From Nitrospinota bacterium (GTDB lineage Bacteria; JADFOP01; DATKYB01), in contig DATKYB010000105.1 of NCBI GenBank assembly GCA_035528715.1, positions 1 to 15,381 on the forward strand: a DNA stretch of 15,381 bases, read 5' to 3'. Numbering within the stretch: position 1 is the stretch's first letter; every line of letters begins with the position of its first letter. The translations under genes and the position numbers were made by a program. Shown one piece after another: positions 6,557-14,490 of this stretch. The notes under the pieces were generated by a model. That model had not been told where the DNA came from. It saw nothing but the letters and a program-made list of their open reading frames with translations, and made no database searches.

Positions 6557-8758
6557 TTAGTGTTTTTTGGATTTTTTCTTCTTTTTTTTACCGTATTCTT
6601 CAGTAGAAGGAGGGATAATTTCTTTTAAGGCTCTTAAAAAGTACTCCCGTTTAACCTGAAATTCTTTTGCTTTTTCAGAAACCTTTGACCCTTGGCTATC
6701 AAAGAAATCCTGTACAGCTAAAAGTGTGGCTTTTTTGCAAAGGCTCTCTATATCAGCACCAACAAATCCCTCTGTTTTTTCAGCCAACTCTTTAAAATCA
6801 ACATCTTTGCCCAAAATAGTATCTTTGGTATAAACCTTAAATATATCTATCCGCTCTTCTTTATCAGGTACAGGTAGCTCTATAATATAATCAAAACGGC
6901 CAGGCCTTAAAAGAGCATTATCAACAAGGTCTAATCTGTTCGTAGCAGCAACAGCGATAACTCCCTGTATGTTTTTTAATCCATCCAGTTCCCTTAAAAG
7001 CTGGCTTACCATTCTCTGAGCCCCTGCTCCATGATCAGTCGTTCCTGTTCCTCTCTTAGAGGCAATACCATCAATCTCATCAAAGAAAAGGATACAGGGA
7101 GCAGCAAAGTTCGCCATCTTAAATAATGCCCTCAGAGCCTTTTCTGATTCTCCCATCCATTTAGAAAAGAGAACAGACTGGTCAACCGAGATAAGGGCGA
7201 GATCATTCTCGCCTGCCAGGGCTCTTGCTAAAGCAGTTTTCCCTATTCCTGTGGGACCTGAAAAGAGTATGCCTTGGGGAGGTCTGAAATGGATATTGTC
7301 AAAGAATGTGGAATGCTTCAGGGGTAATTCAATGATAGATCTTAAGGTATTTTTTACCTTCTTCAATCCCCCTATGTCACTGAATTTGACCGTAGGCCTC
7401 TCTGCCAGAAATTCCCTTGTGGCTGTGGGCTCAATCTCTTTAAAGGCCTCTAGAAAATCATCCTGGCATACCTCTAGCTGAATATCAGTTTCAAAGGGTT
7501 TATAATCCCGAATCGCAACAACATCTGGCAAAATCCTTCTTAGTGCCCTCATTCCGGCCTCTTTTGCTAAAATCTCAATATCTGCACCTACAAAACCATG
7601 GGTAATATTTGCAATACTATCGATGTCAAAATCAGAGGTAAGGGGCATTGTTCTTGTATGGATCTGTAATATTTCTTTTCTTCCCAGCCGATTAGGAATA
7701 CTAATGGCGATTTCACGGTCAAAACGCCCGGGTCTTCTGATAGCCGGGTCGACTAATTCTGGAACATTCGTTGCACCAATAACGATCACCTGACCCCTTG
7801 ATACTAACCCATCCATTAATGCCAAAAGCTGTGCTACGACCCTCTTTTCGACATCACCGATAACCTGAACCCTCTTTGGAGCAACAGCATCTATCTCGTC
7901 CAAGAAGATGATACTGGGGGCATTTCGGGATCCCTCTTCAAAGACCTCCCTTAATTTCGCTTCACTCTCTCCATAGAACTTGTGGATAATCTCTGGTCCA
8001 TTCACATGGATAAAGTGAGCCTTTACTTCATTGGATACTGCCCTTGCAATAAGGGTCTTTCCGGTTCCGGGAGGCCCATACATAAGGACGCCTTTTGGGG
8101 CTTCAATGCCCATTCGGGCGAAGAGGTCAGGAAATTTCAAGGGGAGCTCTACCATCTCCCTAATCCTGTAAACCTCCCTTGCAAGACCACCGATATCTTC
8201 GTAAGAAACCCGAGAGGTCTTCTCTATAATCCCCTCAGCTTCCCTAATCTTAACCTGCGTATTGATATTGACAATCACTGCACCAGCGGGACTGGTTCCC
8301 TCTACAAGAAAAAATTGACCTCTTGCACCAAAAAAGGTTACCTGGACCTTATCACCCTTCAAAATGGGCATACCATTTAAGAGTTGGACTAAGTGCCTGA
8401 GTTCTTCATCTTTAGGAGCAGGGCGGGATGTGTCAATGGAGGAGAGGAGTAAGATTTCGGCAGGTGTCCAGAGGACCTTTTCTATTGTAACCCATTCATC
8501 CTTAAGGGCACCGCAATTTTCCCTGGTTATACCATCGATCTGAATAACCTTTTTGCCTTTGTATTGATGAAAGATTTGAATGGCTCTGGCAACAGTTGAT
8601 TTTTTACCTGTGATTTTTAAGAGGTCACCTGGAACAGCCTTAATGAGCTTTAAATCCTCTTCATCTACCCTCGCCAGCCCCTTTCCTACATCATCAAGGC
8701 CAGTATCCATTACACGCAAGACTTGCTTGATTCCTTCATCTTGTTCTGCTTTTGGCAT
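6557..8758 (-). CDS. Cdc48/VAT-like double AAA ATPase
   Basis: A 733-residue unfoldase with the Cdc48/p97/VAT layout. An N domain (about 1-175; double-psi barrel plus small beta domain) is followed by D1 (about 185-430) and D2 (about 455-700). D1 has Walker A GPPGTGKT (228-235) and Walker B IIFLDEID (283-290); D2 has GPTGIGKT (501-508) and ILFFDEID (556-563). Both domains keep RPGRFD and an aromatic pore loop: KFYGES in D1 and KWMGES in D2. The aromatic D1 loop resembles archaeal VAT rather than eukaryotic p97. The protein ends in KKKKKKSKKH and lacks the Hb-Y-X tail used to dock on proteasomes, so it probably works with another protease or as a stand-alone disaggregase or unfoldase. Start is ATG at 8758 behind AGGGTGAG. 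A strong promoter and a leader of about 147 bases precede it. Such proteins are common in archaea and less usual in bacteria. Confidence 0.94.
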   Translation of the reverse strand: MPKAEQDEGIKQVLRVMDTGLDDVGKGLARVDEEDLKLIKAVPGDLLKITGKKSTVARAIQIFHQYKGKKVIQIDGITRENCGALKDEWVTIEKVLWTPAEILLLSSIDTSRPAPKDEELRHLVQLLNGMPILKGDKVQVTFFGARGQFFLVEGTSPAGAVIVNINTQVKIREAEGIIEKTSRVSYEDIGGLAREVYRIREMVELPLKFPDLFARMGIEAPKGVLMYGPPGTGKTLIARAVSNEVKAHFIHVNGPEIIHKFYGESEAKLREVFEEGSRNAPSIIFLDEIDAVAPKRVQVIGDVEKRVVAQLLALMDGLVSRGQVIVIGATNVPELVDPAIRRPGRFDREIAISIPNRLGRKEILQIHTRTMPLTSDFDIDSIANITHGFVGADIEILAKEAGMRALRRILPDVVAIRDYKPFETDIQLEVCQDDFLEAFKEIEPTATREFLAERPTVKFSDIGGLKKVKNTLRSIIELPLKHSTFFDNIHFRPPQGILFSGPTGIGKTALARALAGENDLALISVDQSVLFSKWMGESEKALRALFKMANFAAPCILFFDEIDGIASKRGTGTTDHGAGAQRMVSQLLRELDGLKNIQGVIAVAATNRLDLVDNALLRPGRFDYIIELPVPDKEERIDIFKVYTKDTILGKDVDFKELAEKTEGFVGADIESLCKKATLLAVQDFFDSQGSKVSEKAKEFQVKREYFLRALKEIIPPSTEEYGKKKKKKSKKH

Positions 8759-8906
8759 AACTCACCCTTTTATAATGATTTACGGTTAGGTGAAATCCAA
8801 AATTTGAAGGCCTTTCTCACCAGACATTACAGAACGCACAATTTCTCTCATATAAAAGTTACTCTTTGGTTGGTCTAAGGTCTGGTGGTCTGCTGGCCCT
8901 TCCAGA
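8759..8906 (-). other. Long 5' leader of the Cdc48-like gene with pairing potential
   Basis: The predicted transcript start lies near 8906, giving about 147 untranslated bases, the longest leader in the window. On the minus strand ACCAGAC (8880-8886) can pair with GTCTGGT (8819-8825), enclosing a smaller AAAG-CTTT hairpin. A palindromic AAGGCCTT (8807-8814) can also pair imperfectly with GAAGGGCC near the leader start. Three AGACC direct repeats lie in the 5' half. I do not recognise a known riboswitch, and no short reading frame with a good ribosome site stands out. Confidence 0.35.
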
Positions 8907-8912
8907 GATTGA

Positions 8913-8940
8913 ATTATATTCTAAATGAAAGTTTTGTCAA
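8913..8940 (-). promoter_or_regulatory. Consensus sigma-70 promoter for the Cdc48-like / RraA-family unit
   Basis: On the minus strand a perfect TTGACA (8935-8940) and a perfect TATAAT (8913-8918) are separated by 16 bases of AT-rich sequence. It lies between glyS and the ATPase gene and is the best promoter in the window. The run of A and T just upstream could act as an UP element. Both hexamers being perfect suggests strong housekeeping expression unless the leader is controlled. Confidence 0.85.
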
Positions 8941-9017
8941 GAAAAAAATATAAAATTTCTCGTTTTTCTTAAACTTTCTATAAAACAAAGGGTTATATCA
9001 AGTTTTTATTCTCTATT

Positions 9018-10325
9018 CTAATGAAGAAGACTAAATTTATCTTTGAGGTATTGGGATATCTGGTCTATAGAAATCCGATCCTGCTGCATAGAATCCCTCT
9101 CTCTAATGGTAACAGCTCTATCCTCCAGAGACTGGACATCTACGGTTATACAATAAGGTGTCCCTATCTCATCCTGTCTTCTGTATAGTCTCCCTATGGA
9201 ACCTGTGTCATCATATACAGTAACATATTGATTTAAAATATCTTTTTTTATCTTCTTTGATAGTTCAACAATGTCTCCTCTATTCCTTAAGAGAGGGAGA
9301 ACAGCCACCTTAACTGGAGCGATATCAGGATGAAAGCTTAAAAAGACTCTCTTTCTCCCCCTAACCTCCTCTTCTTTATACGCATCTATTAAAAAAGCAA
9401 GACTTGATCTATCTACACCTGCAGAAGGCTCTATAACATATGGAAAATATTTCTCTTTTGTCTCCTCGTCAAAATAGATAAGGTTCCTATTTGAGTAATT
9501 TGTGTGTTGTTTGAGATCAAAATCTGTTCTGTTTGCAATCCCCTCAAGTTCTGACCAGCCCATGGGAAAAAGATATTCTATGTCAAAACAACTTTTAGCA
9601 TAATGCGCCATTTCATCCTTTCCATGTTCCCTAAGACGTAGATTTTCTTGCTTTATTCCATATTTTTTATACCATTCAAGCCTCTCGTTGACCCAGTAAT
9701 CATGCCATTCCTTATCTGTCCCTGGTTTTACAAAATACTCAATCTCCATCTGCTCAAACTCTCTTGTTCTGAAAACGAAATTTCCAGGTGTAATCTCGTT
9801 TCTAAAAGCCTTGCCAATCTGAGCAATCCCAAAGGGAATTTTTCTCCTCATAGAAGTTAAGATATTGAAAAAATTGATAAATATCCCCTGAGCAGTCTCA
9901 GGTCTTAGATATACTGTCGAAGCCTCATTTTCTACTGGACCAACAAATGTTTTAAACATAAGGTTAAACTGACGTGGATCTGTCAGTTCACCACCACATT
10001 CTGGACAGATATGTTTATCTAAGTCATCCTCTCTAAATCTCTTTTTACATTTCTTGCAGTCAACGAGAAGATCCGTAAAGCTTTCAACATGTCCAGAAGC
10101 CAACCAGGTATTCGGATGCATGAGTATGGCAGAATCTAGGCCTTCCATATCCTCTCTTTCATAGACAACATTCTTCCACCACGCCTCTTTTACATTTTTC
10201 TTGAGCCCAACGCCTAAGGGCCCATAATCCCATGTATTACCTAATCCTCCATAGATTTCGCTATTTTGAAATATAAATCCTCTCCTTTTACACAAGGAGA
10301 CTATTTTTTCCATTTCAATCTTCAT
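9018..10325 (-). CDS. glyS: Glycyl-tRNA synthetase, single-chain alpha2 type
   Basis: A class II synthetase that charges tRNA-Gly, 435 residues, slightly shorter than the usual 440-500 for this dimeric type. The N-terminal block with GFIFQNSEIYGG and WDYGPLGVGLKKN is diagnostic (about residues 16-44). A zinc knuckle is formed by Cys90, Cys93, Cys107 and Cys110 (CKKC and CPEC). Motif 2 lies at about 165-198 (FRNE, FRTREFEQMEIEYF), and motif 3 is GVDRSSLAFLID (about 303-314). The anticodon-binding domain spans about 326-430 (APVKVAVLPL, then YRRQDEIGTPYCITVD). This is the archaeal/eukaryotic-type enzyme also found in many bacteria, not the alpha2beta2 GlyQ/GlyS form. ATG at 10325 has only a weak GAGCG ribosome site. 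It follows cimA by 38 bases, so it may be read through from the amino-acid cluster. Confidence 0.95.
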   Translation of the reverse strand: MKIEMEKIVSLCKRRGFIFQNSEIYGGLGNTWDYGPLGVGLKKNVKEAWWKNVVYEREDMEGLDSAILMHPNTWLASGHVESFTDLLVDCKKCKKRFREDDLDKHICPECGGELTDPRQFNLMFKTFVGPVENEASTVYLRPETAQGIFINFFNILTSMRRKIPFGIAQIGKAFRNEITPGNFVFRTREFEQMEIEYFVKPGTDKEWHDYWVNERLEWYKKYGIKQENLRLREHGKDEMAHYAKSCFDIEYLFPMGWSELEGIANRTDFDLKQHTNYSNRNLIYFDEETKEKYFPYVIEPSAGVDRSSLAFLIDAYKEEEVRGRKRVFLSFHPDIAPVKVAVLPLLRNRGDIVELSKKIKKDILNQYVTVYDDTGSIGRLYRRQDEIGTPYCITVDVQSLEDRAVTIRERDSMQQDRISIDQISQYLKDKFSLLH

Positions 10326-10363
10326 ATTTTTTCGCTCAGAATAATTCTCTAAAGATTAAACAA

Positions 10364-11944
10364 TTACTTCTTTTTTTTATCTTTTTCTTTATGCAATTTA
10401 TACTCTATACTATCAACGAGGGCCTGCCAGCTTGCCTCAATAATATTTGCGGAAACACCAACAGTGCCCCACCTTGAATCGCGGTCTCTTGATTCAATTA
10501 AAACCCTTGTTATTGCTTCTGTTCCGCTCCACTCATCCAGAATCCTAACCTTATAATCGTTGAGCACCATATCTTTTAATTCAGGGTAAAATTTCTCCAG
10601 GGCCTTTCTCAAGGCATTATCCAGTGCATTAACAGGCCCATTCCCCTCTGCAGCTGTATGCTCTACTTCCCCATCTACTATAAGCATAATCGTTGCCTCA
10701 GAGATAGGCTCTGTTCCCTCCTTTCGTTTTTCTATAATTACTCTAAAACCTTTTAAATCAAAAAATTTCTCCCTCTTACCTAAAGCCTTTTTCATTAATA
10801 ATTCAAAGGAGGCCTCAGCTCCTTCAAACTGAAAACCTTGATTTTCTAATTCCTTTAATGAATCTAAAATATTTTGAACCGTTGGGTCCTTACTCTCTAT
10901 ATCTATATTAAACTCTTGTGCCTTATAGAGAATATTGCTTCTTCCTGATAGATCTGAAACCAATACCCTCTGTCTGTTTCCAACCAGCTCGGGCTTTATA
11001 TGCTCATAAGTCTCTGGGTTTCTTTGAACGGCGCTAACATGAACACCTCCTTTATGGGCAAAGGCGCTCTTCCCTACATATGGTCGATGCGTCCAAGATC
11101 TTAAATTGGCCATTTCATCAATAAATCTCGATACTTCTACCAATCTCTTCATCTGCTCGTCTGAGATGCAATCTACCTTAAGCTTTAATTTAAGATTTGG
11201 AATAATTGAGCAGAGATTGGCGTTTCCACATCTCTCTCCATATCCATTTATTGTCCCTTGGATATGTTGGACCCCTGAATTTACTCCCATAATTGAATTG
11301 GCCACTGCTGTCTCTGAATCGTTATGGCAGTGAATCCCTAAGGGGGTTTCCATCTTGTCTCTAATCTTATTAATAATGTCCTGAACCTCATGGGTCATTG
11401 TTCCACCATTCGTATCACAAAGGACAATACAGTCTACCTTTGCCTCTTGAGCAGTCAGCAATGTCTTCAATGCATATTCAGGATTACTCTTATAACCATC
11501 AAAAAAGTGTTCTGCATCATAAATGACCTCATCTACCTTAGATTTCAGATAGTTAAGAGAATCATATATCAATTCCAGGTTCTCATCTGTGGAAATCCTC
11601 AAGGCATCTTTAACATGAAGGTCCCATGTCTTTCCAAAGATGGTAACAACAGGGGTTTCCGATTCCAAAAGGGCCTTGATATTAGCGTCATCTTCTGCTT
11701 TGAGTTTTGCTCTTCTTGTACTTCCAAAAGAGGCAATCTTAGAATGGGAAAGGGATATCTTTTTTATCTCCTTGAAAAAACCGATATCTTTTGGATTAGA
11801 CCCTGGCCATCCCCCTTCAATATAATGTATTCCAAGTTCATCCAGTTTTTGAGCAATTCTAAGCTTATCCTCAAGCGTAAAAGATATCTCTTCAGCCTGA
11901 GTACCATCCCTCAAAGTTGTATCGTATAACTTTACCAATCTCAT
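10364..11944 (-). CDS. cimA: (R)-citramalate synthase
   Basis: Condenses pyruvate and acetyl-CoA to (R)-citramalate, the first step of the threonine-independent route to 2-oxobutyrate and isoleucine. At 526 residues it has the size and layout of the Geobacter-type CimA. A TIM barrel opens with [11 protein letters not shown] (6-16) and has the metal-binding GIHCHND (203-209; His205, His207) and [11 protein letters not shown] (233-243). A linker follows, then a LeuA-type C-terminal allosteric domain (about 391-518) that usually binds isoleucine. The phrase [15 protein letters not shown] (about 39-53) separates this subfamily from 2-isopropylmalate and homocitrate synthases. ATG at 11944 follows a GAGGAA ribosome site. 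The protein ends in a lysine run (KDKKKK). It lies 88 bases after lysC, between lysC and glyS. Feedback by isoleucine is expected from the family, not shown here. Confidence 0.93.
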   Translation of the reverse strand: MRLVKLYDTTLRDGTQAEEISFTLEDKLRIAQKLDELGIHYIEGGWPGSNPKDIGFFKEIKKISLSHSKIASFGSTRRAKLKAEDDANIKALLESETPVVTIFGKTWDLHVKDALRISTDENLELIYDSLNYLKSKVDEVIYDAEHFFDGYKSNPEYALKTLLTAQEAKVDCIVLCDTNGGTMTHEVQDIINKIRDKMETPLGIHCHNDSETAVANSIMGVNSGVQHIQGTINGYGERCGNANLCSIIPNLKLKLKVDCISDEQMKRLVEVSRFIDEMANLRSWTHRPYVGKSAFAHKGGVHVSAVQRNPETYEHIKPELVGNRQRVLVSDLSGRSNILYKAQEFNIDIESKDPTVQNILDSLKELENQGFQFEGAEASFELLMKKALGKREKFFDLKGFRVIIEKRKEGTEPISEATIMLIVDGEVEHTAAEGNGPVNALDNALRKALEKFYPELKDMVLNDYKVRILDEWSGTEAITRVLIESRDRDSRWGTVGVSANIIEASWQALVDSIEYKLHKEKDKKKK

Positions 11945-12032
11945 TTTTACATTCCTCTTTATTATTTTAATAAACCTTTCTTGAAAAAACTCATCTCAAT
12001 CTCTCAAAACCATTTTCAGTACTCCAAATCAA

Positions 12033-12518
12033 TCAGCCTTTTGGTTTTTCTAGACCAAAGGCATCATGCAAGACCCTAACAGCCAGTTCAGTATACTTTG
12101 TATCAATAACACATGATATCTTAATCTCTGAAGTACTGATCATCATAATGTTTATATTCTCTTTTGCTAGGGACGAAAACATAGTTGTTGCTATGCCGGA
12201 CTGTCCCTGCATGCCTGCTCCAATAATGGATATCTTGGTTATGTTCTCATCAATTTTAACATCTTCTGCCCCGATCTCTGGAACAAGCTCTTTCATCAGA
12301 AGAAAGGTCTTTTTTGCATCACTCTTTTGGACTGTAAAAGAAACGTCAGTCAACCCGCCCTCACTGACATTCTGAATAATCATATCGACAACAATATCAG
12401 CCTGTGAAACCTTACCAAAAATTTGAGCAGCTATCCCAGGTCTATCAGGCACCCCTGCAATGGTTATCTTTGCCTGATTCTTATTATATGCAATACCTAT
12501 AACCACACTCTCTTCCAT
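12033..12518 (-). CDS. lysC: Probable internal-start beta chain of aspartate kinase (ACT domains only)
   Basis: In-frame ATG codon 246 of lysC (12516-12518) is preceded by GATGAGGTTAAT, a GAGG ribosome site five bases from the start. A further GGAGGAGGTG lies about 25 bases upstream. Translation from here would give a 161-residue protein holding just the two ACT domains. Established precedent: Bacillus subtilis aspartokinase II and Corynebacterium LysC are alpha2beta2 enzymes whose beta chain starts at an internal codon. To my memory the Bacillus beta chain also begins at residue 246. Use of this start here is inferred. The upstream GGAGG tract also encodes a Gly-Gly-Gly-Glu stretch, so it could be coding-driven. 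Confidence 0.5.
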   Translation of the reverse strand: MEESVVIGIAYNKNQAKITIAGVPDRPGIAAQIFGKVSQADIVVDMIIQNVSEGGLTDVSFTVQKSDAKKTFLLMKELVPEIGAEDVKIDENITKISIIGAGMQGQSGIATTMFSSLAKENINIMMISTSEIKISCVIDTKYTELAVRVLHDAFGLEKPKG

Positions 12519-13253
12519 ATTAACCTCATCTGTTACCAATGTACCTTCACCTCCTCCAAAGGTAGATTTGACTAAAATGGGAATCTTATATTTTTTACCA
12601 AATTCTAAACATCTTGAATGCAATACCTTCGCTCCTAAACTTGCCATTTCTAACATCTCTTCGTACGATATTTTATCTAACTTCCTGGCATGAGGAACGA
12701 TATTTGGATCTGTTGTGAACACACCCTCTACATCAGTATAAATTTCACAAACTTCAGCCTTAAGGGTCGCTGCTATAGCCACGGCAGTGGTATCAGAACC
12801 ACCTCTCCCTAAAGTTGTAACATTTTCATGTTCATCAATACCTTGAAATCCTGCAACCACAACTACCTTGCCTTGATTCAGAGCATCCCTTATCCTTTTT
12901 CCTGTAATATATTTTATCTTGGCTCTTGTATAGGAACTATTGGTAATAATACCGCTCTGTCGTCCTGTTAGGGATATAGCATCGCAACCCAAAGATTGAA
13001 GAGCCATTGTAAGAAGCGCAATGGTTACTCTCTCTCCTGTGGAGAGGAGCATATCAAACTCTCTTCTCTCAGGAATTTCAGAAATCTGATGAGCCATGTT
13101 GACCAATTTATCGGTCTCTCCTGCCATTGCTGAAACAACAACTATAATATCAGCACCTTCTTTTTTTCTATCAGCAACTTTCTTTGCAATCGCCTTAATC
13201 TTTTCAATGCTTCCTACTGAAGTCCCTCCATATTTTTGAATAACTAACCTCAT
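12033..13253 (-). CDS. lysC: Aspartate kinase (full-length alpha chain)
   Basis: Phosphorylates aspartate, the committed step towards lysine, threonine and methionine. The 406 residues match the single-function bacterial enzyme (about 400-410). The kinase domain (about 1-245) has KYGGTSVGS (7-15), the STGERV segment (about 71-76) and GRGGSDTTA (149-157). Two ACT domains follow, at about 264-335 and 340-402; the second contains ISTSEIKISCVI, the typical effector-site stretch. Feedback by lysine and/or threonine is therefore expected. ATG at 13253 has a GGGGGAG site and comes 25 bases after the ApgM-family gene. An in-frame internal start with its own ribosome site lies at codon 246 (separate entry), as in the Bacillus and Corynebacterium enzymes that make an overlapping beta chain. 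Confidence 0.96.
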   Translation of the reverse strand: MRLVIQKYGGTSVGSIEKIKAIAKKVADRKKEGADIIVVVSAMAGETDKLVNMAHQISEIPERREFDMLLSTGERVTIALLTMALQSLGCDAISLTGRQSGIITNSSYTRAKIKYITGKRIRDALNQGKVVVVAGFQGIDEHENVTTLGRGGSDTTAVAIAATLKAEVCEIYTDVEGVFTTDPNIVPHARKLDKISYEEMLEMASLGAKVLHSRCLEFGKKYKIPILVKSTFGGGEGTLVTDEVNMEESVVIGIAYNKNQAKITIAGVPDRPGIAAQIFGKVSQADIVVDMIIQNVSEGGLTDVSFTVQKSDAKKTFLLMKELVPEIGAEDVKIDENITKISIIGAGMQGQSGIATTMFSSLAKENINIMMISTSEIKISCVIDTKYTELAVRVLHDAFGLEKPKG

Positions 13254-13278
13254 TTTACTCCCCCAGAAAATATTTTTT

Positions 13279-14478
13279 TTAATCTCCCTGTATAAAATAA
13301 TCCATTAATTCATAACCTCTATCAAACCTCAAAGAACCCTTTTCTATGAGGAGCTCATCATATTTTTCTCCCTTATCTGAAACCAAACTGTTTGATAGAA
13401 TGGCAAATGGAACATGCCCATCAGTATGGGTTCTCAAACTTATTGGTGTTGCATGGTCTGGAACGAGGAGAATTTTGTATTCCTTAAACTGTTCTATCTC
13501 TTTTAAAATATTAGCCACGACCCTTGAATCAAAATCTTCAATAGCCCTTATCTTTAACTCTACATCACCAGCATGTCCTCCCTCATCAGGAGCTTCCACG
13601 TGAAGATAGACAAAGTCTCTTTCTTTTAACTCAGCTATTGCATACTCTGCCTTTCCCTCATAATTGGTATCTAGATAACCCGTTGCTCCAGGAACATCTA
13701 CAACCTTTAATCCAGCATATATCCCTAATCCTTTAATTAAGTCTACTGCAGAGATAATTGCCCCTGTCAGATTGTATTTCTCTTTAAAACTTATCAAATG
13801 AGGAGCCTTTCCCTGCCCCCAAAACCAGAGACTATTTGCAGGATTTAACCCTTTTTTTTCCCGCTCTTTATTTTTCTGATGACTGCTCAAGATTATCTGA
13901 GAATCACTCATAAGTTTAATTAATAACTTTGCATCCTCTCCTTTAGGGAGAAAATCGATTATCTTTTTATTAAGAATATCATGTGGGGGGGTTAAATCTA
14001 AATCGGTATTTCCATTCTTCCATACCATAAGATGCCGATAACTTACGCCGCTGTAAAAAGAAATACTCTCTGTATTTAACTCCCTTACTATATCAGATAT
14101 CAAAAACCTAGCATCCTCAGTACTGATATGACCTGCACTATAATCTTCCATAACAAATTCAGTACCTACAAGCCTTAAGGTCACGAGATTGCAACGAAAA
14201 GCAACATCTGCAGGTGAAAGGTCTATTCCTATACTGGCTGCCTCAAGAGGCGCTCTTCCTGAATAATATTTTTTAGGATCATATCCAAGTATCGAAAGAT
14301 TTGCCACATCACTCCCTAGAGGCAAACCCTTAGGGATTGGGCATACAGAACCTGTTAAACCATTCTTTGCTATAAAGTCCATATTCGGTGTCTTTGCTAC
14401 CTGCAGGGGTGTCCTCTTCCCTAATTCTGGAATAGGAAAATCTGCCATTCCATCCCCTAAAAGAACAATAAATTTCAA
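13279..14478 (-). CDS. apgM: Archaeal-type phosphoglycerate mutase family protein, possible homoserine kinase
   Basis: A 399-residue metal-dependent alkaline-phosphatase-superfamily enzyme of the cofactor-independent, archaeal phosphoglycerate mutase group. Metal and catalytic positions are present: GDGMAD (Asp9), GSDVANLSILGYDP with Ser56, EAPDEGGHAGD (about 295-305), PDHATP (340-345) and TDGHVP (His355). Literally read, it interconverts 2- and 3-phosphoglycerate. However, members lying next to threonine genes form a subfamily proposed as non-homologous homoserine kinases (I recall the model name TIGR02535). Here it sits between thrC and lysC with a 9-base gap to thrC and no thrB-like gene in view. 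The start is TTG at 14478, supported by TAGGAG six bases upstream, which overlaps the thrC stop. Family assignment is firm; which activity it has is open. Confidence 0.9.
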   Translation of the reverse strand: MKFIVLLGDGMADFPIPELGKRTPLQVAKTPNMDFIAKNGLTGSVCPIPKGLPLGSDVANLSILGYDPKKYYSGRAPLEAASIGIDLSPADVAFRCNLVTLRLVGTEFVMEDYSAGHISTEDARFLISDIVRELNTESISFYSGVSYRHLMVWKNGNTDLDLTPPHDILNKKIIDFLPKGEDAKLLIKLMSDSQIILSSHQKNKEREKKGLNPANSLWFWGQGKAPHLISFKEKYNLTGAIISAVDLIKGLGIYAGLKVVDVPGATGYLDTNYEGKAEYAIAELKERDFVYLHVEAPDEGGHAGDVELKIRAIEDFDSRVVANILKEIEQFKEYKILLVPDHATPISLRTHTDGHVPFAILSNSLVSDKGEKYDELLIEKGSLRFDRGYELMDYFIQGD

Positions 14479-14483
14479 ATCGC

Positions 14484-14490
14484 TCTCCTA
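14484..14490 (-). promoter_or_regulatory. Shine-Dalgarno site overlapping the thrC stop codon
   Basis: The minus strand reads TAGGAGA, in which TAG is the thrC stop and AGGAG is the ribosome site for the TTG start at 14478. This indicates translational coupling of threonine synthase to the ApgM-family protein and fixes the TTG start. Confidence 0.75.

Noticed and set aside
6557-6600. Lysine-rich C-terminus of the ATPase as a frameshift artefact in an A run
   Set aside because: The codons alternate AAA and AAG, the frame ends at a normal stop, and the next gene's ribosome site follows at once, so there is no sign of a broken frame.
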